Source: Sphingopyxis macrogoltabida
GTDB taxonomy: Bacteria > Pseudomonadota > Alphaproteobacteria > Sphingomonadales > Sphingomonadaceae
Direction of reading: 5' to 3'
Assembly: GCF_001314325.1 (NCBI RefSeq)
Contig: NZ_CP009429.1
Location: 496,501-560,500 of the forward strand
Length of the DNA: 64,000 nt
Shown: positions 60,420 to 64,000 of the stretch, one piece after another
Position numbering within the stretch: position 1 is the stretch's first letter
Layout of the letters: each line of letters begins with the position of its first letter
The notes under the pieces: model-generated
Databases searched by the model: none
The model's input: the letters and a program-made list of their open reading frames with translations, nothing else
Told to the model about the DNA's origin: nothing
Translations under genes and position numbers: made by a program

Positions 60420-62810
60420 ATGATTGTTTCGCACAAAATCTTATATGGTTCGACCGCGATGCTGATCGCGATGGCCGCGCTGCCCGCCGCGGCGCAGAGC
60501 GATGCGGCCGCGCCCGCCGCCGAGGAGAATGACGGCGGCGAAGGCGTCATCGTGGTGACGGCGCAGCGGCGCGAGGAAGCGCTGCAGGACGTGCCGATCG
60601 CGGTGTCGGCCTTCCAGGGCGAACAGCTCCAGTCGACGGGCATCGACGGCCTCAGGCAATTGTCGCAGATGGCGCCGTCGCTGGTGGTTCCGGAAGGTGG
60701 CAGCCAGTCGGTGCCCTATATCCGCGGCGTCGGCAGCCGCAACATCACCCCGGGCAACGAGTCCAGCGCGGCGGTCTATATCGACGGTGTCTATCAGACC
60801 GACAAGACGGGCATTTTGCTCCAGACCTTTCCCGAGGTCGAATCGATTCAGGTGCTGCGCGGGCCGCAGGGGACGCTCTTCGGGCGCAACGCGACCTCGG
60901 GCGCGATCCTGATCTCGACGAAAAAGCCGAGCCAGGATTTCGGCGGCATGGTCGAAGGAACCTTCGGTACCGATGATCGCGGCGCGCGCGCCTATATCAC
61001 CACCGGGCTCGGCGAAAATCTGGCGTTCAGCGTCAGCGGCTTCTATCGCTACGAGACGCCCTATATCACCAACCGCAACCCGTCGAACGGCATCGGCAAG
61101 CGTACCGGCGAGGAGGAAACTTATGGTTTCCGGGCCAATCTGCTCTTCGAAAGCGGCGATTTCTCGGCACAGCTACAGGGCAATTATATCAAGGGCTATA
61201 CCACCCCGATCATGGCGATGCAGCCCGCGCCGGGATCGTCCCTCTCGGTCGGCGAGGCGGTGTCGGGGGTCGATATCCGCAATCCGAAGCGTGCCTATTA
61301 TGGCGAGGTGCCGCCCGAGGTGCGTTACGATAGCTGGGGGACGTCGCTCCACCTCGACTATGATCTCGGCGACGTCGCGATCAGCTCGACCAGCGCCTAT
61401 ACGCGCAGCGGCTCGGGGGTTCAGCTCGACCTCGACCTGTCGCCAGCCCCGGTCTTCTGGTTCGACACCGACCTCAAGGGCCGCACCTGGCAACAGGAAT
61501 TGCTTGTGTCGTCGAAAGGCAGCTCGCCCTTCCAGTGGCTGCTCGGCGGTTTCTACATCAACTATCGCGACGGCTATACGCAACTCGACCAATATGTCGG
61601 CCTGCCGGTCCCGGCCAAACTCCAACCCCATGCCATCCCGCAGCGGCTGCTCGAACTCTCGGCGCTCGGCCTCGGGCCGACGTCGGGACTCGCCTATATC
61701 GACCTCAGCACTTTCGTGAAAATCGAATCGGTCGGCCTGTTCGGCGAGGCGTCCTATGAGTTCGGGCAGGGGACGAAGATCACCGCCGGGCTGCGCTACA
61801 CCGACGAGACCGCGACGCTCGACGAGGATAATGGCAAGATCACCTATGTCCCCGACGGCACCGGCGGGGTCATCGCGATCCCGCAGACGATCGGCGACGT
61901 CTGTACTGCCGATCCGCTGTGCGACGGGCTGAGCACCGGCTTCTCGGAACTGACCTATCGCCTCGTGCTCGACCATAAATTCTCGGACGATTTCCTCGTT
62001 TATGCGAGCTACAACCGCGGCTTCAAGAGCGGGGTCTACAACATCTCCTCGCTGTCGGCGCGCGCGACCGAGCCCGAGACGATCGATGCTTTCGAGGTCG
62101 GACTGAAGTCGCAATTGTTCGACCGCAAGCTGACCCTCAACCTTGCGGGCTATTATTATAAATATGACAATCTGCAGGTGCCGGTCGTCGACCCGGCAAC
62201 CAACACGCAAATTTCGATCAACGCGGCGAAGGCGACGATTTCGGGGCTGGAAGCCGAAATGTCGTTCCGGCCCGACGACCGGCTGACGCTGTCGGGCAGC
62301 TTCTCGACCTATTTCAAATCGGAATATGACAGCTTTCCGAACTGCGAAATCTATCGTCCCGCCGGGGTCGGCCTGGCGCTGGCGACCAACGCCGATTGTT
62401 CGGGCGAAGATCTGCCCGTCACGCCGAATATCATGGCCAGCGTGTCGGCGAACTACAAGCTGCCGCTGGGCGCCGCGGGCGAGCTCGAACTGGCGGGACT
62501 GCTCAGCTACACCGACAAGTTCGACCATGCGACGCACGGCTTTTATCCCGCGGGGGTCGATGCCGGCGGCAATCCCTATCCGGCGGGCGAGGGCAGGGCG
62601 CCGGTCCAGAAAGCGCTGACGACGCTCAACCTCTCGGCGACCTTCCGGCCGCTGAAGGATAATTTCTACGTCACCGTCTGGGGCCGCGACCTGCTCAACC
62701 AGGGCGACCGCGTGTTCCGCAACATGCAGACGACGACATTCGGCTATTCGACGGCGCTCGGCCGCGGGATCACCGGGGGCGTCACGATCGGCTTCAAATT
62801 CGGTTCGTGA
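60420..62810 (+). CDS. TonB-dependent receptor
   Basis: This 796-residue outer-membrane receptor has a signal peptide (AMLIAMAALPAAAQ), a TonB-box region GVIVVTAQRREE, a plug with QDVPIAVSAFQGEQLQ and VLRGPQGTLFGRNATSGAILI (read in parts) and a 22-strand barrel ending in FKFGS. It is of the sphingomonad type that imports large organic molecules (plug motif QDVPIAV), unlike the two siderophore-type receptors. The start is chosen because GGGGAGAGAGAAG precedes the ATG. It follows the sulfotransferase run by 70 bp and may import or handle the same type of compound. Confidence 0.92.
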   Translation: MIVSHKILYGSTAMLIAMAALPAAAQSDAAAPAAEENDGGEGVIVVTAQRREEALQDVPIAVSAFQGEQLQSTGIDGLRQLSQMAPSLVVPEGGSQSVPYIRGVGSRNITPGNESSAAVYIDGVYQTDKTGILLQTFPEVESIQVLRGPQGTLFGRNATSGAILISTKKPSQDFGGMVEGTFGTDDRGARAYITTGLGENLAFSVSGFYRYETPYITNRNPSNGIGKRTGEEETYGFRANLLFESGDFSAQLQGNYIKGYTTPIMAMQPAPGSSLSVGEAVSGVDIRNPKRAYYGEVPPEVRYDSWGTSLHLDYDLGDVAISSTSAYTRSGSGVQLDLDLSPAPVFWFDTDLKGRTWQQELLVSSKGSSPFQWLLGGFYINYRDGYTQLDQYVGLPVPAKLQPHAIPQRLLELSALGLGPTSGLAYIDLSTFVKIESVGLFGEASYEFGQGTKITAGLRYTDETATLDEDNGKITYVPDGTGGVIAIPQTIGDVCTADPLCDGLSTGFSELTYRLVLDHKFSDDFLVYASYNRGFKSGVYNISSLSARATEPETIDAFEVGLKSQLFDRKLTLNLAGYYYKYDNLQVPVVDPATNTQISINAAKATISGLEAEMSFRPDDRLTLSGSFSTYFKSEYDSFPNCEIYRPAGVGLALATNADCSGEDLPVTPNIMASVSANYKLPLGAAGELELAGLLSYTDKFDHATHGFYPAGVDAGGNPYPAGEGRAPVQKALTTLNLSATFRPLKDNFYVTVWGRDLLNQGDRVFRNMQTTTFGYSTALGRGITGGVTIGFKFGS

Positions 62811-62820
62811 CGGCGTGACG

Positions 62821-62874
62821 AGGCGGCGGGGCGGCGATGAGGCGGTAAGGGCATCGCCGGCCGTCCCGCCGCCT
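62821..62874. terminator. Two-part hairpin between convergent TonB receptor and GMC genes
   Basis: An outer stem AGGCGGCGGG/CCCGCCGCCT (62821-62830 with 62865-62874) encloses an inner stem GGCGATG/CATCGCC (62833-62839 with 62852-62858). It fills the 70-bp gap between convergent stops and should act as a two-way terminator, without T-runs. Confidence 0.65.
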
Positions 62875-62880
62875 TAGTTG

Positions 62881-64000
62881 CTAGGCCGCAGGCGCATCGC
62901 GCAGGATGATGTCGGCGCCGCGCCATGCCATCGCCATCGTCGGGCCGTTGGTGTTGCCCGACGGGATCACCGGCATGATCGAGGTGTCGATAATGCGCAG
63001 GCCAGCAACGCCGCGGACGCGGAGGGCGGGGTCCACGACCGAGGCCTCGTCCTTGCCCATCCGGCAACTGCCCACCGCATGGTAGCCGCAGGTGCCGAAC
63101 CGGTCATAGGCATCGAGAATTTCGGCGTCGCTGGCGAACGCTGGGCCGGGCAGCGTCTCCTCGGCGATCATGCCGGCCAGCGGTTCCTGCCTTGCATATT
63201 CGCGCATCACGCGCACCGCGCCGGTCATCGCGGCGCGGTCCTCCTCGGTGTCGCGGTAATTGGGTCTGAAGCTGGCCGCGGCGTCTGGATCGCGCGTCGC
63301 GATGTGGATGCTCCCGCGCGAGGTCGGGCGCAGCGGATAGATCACCGCGTTGATCCCGGGATGCTTTTCGAGCGCGGTGCGCTGCTTTTCCATGTCGAAG
63401 CTGAACGGCGCGATCAGCATCTGGACGTCGGGGCGGTTGAGCCCCGGGCGCGATTTGAACCAGCCGCCGATTTCATAGGCGGCGGCCGACATCGGCCCGT
63501 CGTCGGTCAGATAATATTTGAGCGTCGCGAGCAGCAGGCGCCAGCCGCCGAAGACGCGGTTCTGCGACAGCGCCGCTTTCGTCAGCTTCCATTGCATGAT
63601 GATCCCGCGATGCTCGATCAGCCCTTCGCCGACCTCGGGGTTATGGTGGACGAGCGGGATATCGAGCGCGGCGAGGCGCGCAGAGTCGCCCACGCCCGAG
63701 CGCTCGAGGATCGCCGGGCTCGCCATCGCGCCACCGCACAGGATGACCTCGTGCTTCGCATCGATCCGCTCGCGCTGACCATCGTGAACCACCTCGACGC
63801 CCACCGCGCGCGTGCCGTCGAAGAGCACGCGTTCGACGGTGCGCTCGGTCAGGATGGTGAGGTTGGGGCGCTTCTCGGCGGGGCGCAGGAAGGCCTGCGC
63901 GGCGCTCTGCCGCTTGCCCTTGAAGATGGTGCGCGGGGCATAGCCGATCGCGACCTGATCGTCGGGTGCGTTGACGTCGCGCTTGTTCGTCCAGCCCATC
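62881..64000 (-). CDS. GMC family oxidoreductase (choline dehydrogenase-like), 5' end outside the window
   Basis: The 372 residues present are the C-terminal two thirds of a GMC flavoenzyme that oxidises an alcohol to the aldehyde. Seen are VGVEVVHDGQRERIDAKHEVILCGGAMASPAILERSGVGD (read in parts; the family's second signature), the catalytic His in CGYHAVGSCRMG and the Asn-containing SGNTNGPTMAMAWRGADII. The N-terminal FAD-binding GxGxxG (about 170 residues) lies beyond the right edge, and the frame is open to it. The substrate is unknown. It converges on the TonB receptor gene. Confidence 0.9.
   Translation of the reverse strand, partial: MGWTNKRDVNAPDDQVAIGYAPRTIFKGKRQSAAQAFLRPAEKRPNLTILTERTVERVLFDGTRAVGVEVVHDGQRERIDAKHEVILCGGAMASPAILERSGVGDSARLAALDIPLVHHNPEVGEGLIEHRGIIMQWKLTKAALSQNRVFGGWRLLLATLKYYLTDDGPMSAAAYEIGGWFKSRPGLNRPDVQMLIAPFSFDMEKQRTALEKHPGINAVIYPLRPTSRGSIHIATRDPDAAASFRPNYRDTEEDRAAMTGAVRVMREYARQEPLAGMIAEETLPGPAFASDAEILDAYDRFGTCGYHAVGSCRMGKDEASVVDPALRVRGVAGLRIIDTSIMPVIPSGNTNGPTMAMAWRGADIILRDAPAA

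Noticed and set aside
1..64000. tRNA, rRNA, phage or toxin-antitoxin genes
   Set aside because: No cloverleaf-like intergenic sequence, integrase, phage structural gene or paired small toxin/antitoxin frames could be supported.

Overview
The window is chromosomal DNA of a high-GC alphaproteobacterium, most likely a sphingomonad close to Sphingopyxis (inference). The grounds are dense high-GC coding with many ATGA overlaps, three large TonB-dependent receptors, a class I PHA synthase with a phasin, an alphaproteobacterial-type ClpS, a serC-serA pair with a structured leader, and intergenic palindromic repeats. I see no rRNA, tRNA, CRISPR array, prophage or plasmid functions. Both ends cut genes: an alpha/beta hydrolase on the left and a GMC oxidoreductase on the right.

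Layout. 1-2.4 kb: hydrolase, gpsA and a small exported protein. 2.4-8.9 kb: a five-gene minus-strand acyl-CoA operon (acyl-CoA dehydrogenase, SCP2-type thiolase, HMG-CoA-synthase-like/OB-fold fusion, MaoC hydratase, SDR) facing a divergent IclR regulator across a palindrome-rich promoter region. 8.9-14.4 kb: TlpA-like lipoprotein, then argH, an LptM-like lipoprotein, lysA, a siroheme-synthase N-domain protein and an aminotransferase. 14.3-20.7 kb: DUF4198 protein and two siderophore-type TonB receptors around a Fur-like site, then a DUF3011 repeat protein. 20.8-24 kb: DMT exporter, an isomerase/SDR pair controlled by a divergent HxlR regulator, and clpS. 24.2-26.9 kb: phasin and phaC, with two operator-like palindromes in front of the phasin. 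27-35 kb: AlaC-type aminotransferase, DUF2721, amidase, MFS transporter, a 264-bp miniature transposable element, FMN reductase, L,D-transpeptidase-like lipoprotein, ferric-reductase-like membrane protein and purA. 35-43 kb: dioxygenase-like protein, hisZ, serA, serC, extensin-like lipoprotein, LOG protein and two cytochromes c. 43-50 kb: pheA, a CDP-alcohol phosphotransferase, polA, purT and orphan genes. 50-54 kb: ogt, then an Lrp/AsnC regulator divergent from ornithine cyclodeaminase and arginase. 54-64 kb: AraC regulator, cysD, cysNC, cysQ, a sulfotransferase, an uncharacterised protein, a TonB receptor and GMC oxidoreductase.

How the genes work together. The acyl-CoA operon looks like one degradation module for a branched or cyclic acyl-CoA; the fusion protein lacks the condensing-enzyme catalytic Cys, so it is probably a partner or altered enzyme. 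The cysD-cysNC-cysQ-sulfotransferase run contains everything needed to make PAPS, use it and clear the PAP by-product, pointing to sulfation of an unknown acceptor. Arginase plus ornithine cyclodeaminase would convert arginine to proline.

Most novel at sequence level. (1) A miniature element with 31-bp perfect terminal repeats sits in a TA dinucleotide that was shared by the stop codons of two convergent genes, and its end bases rebuild both stops. (2) The HMGS-like/OB-fold fusion beside its thiolase. (3) A palindromic repeat family whose arms differ by compensatory changes, with copies on both sides of hisZ. (4) PAPS synthesis and sulfotransferase genes in one operon-like run. No wholly new defence or mobile system was found.
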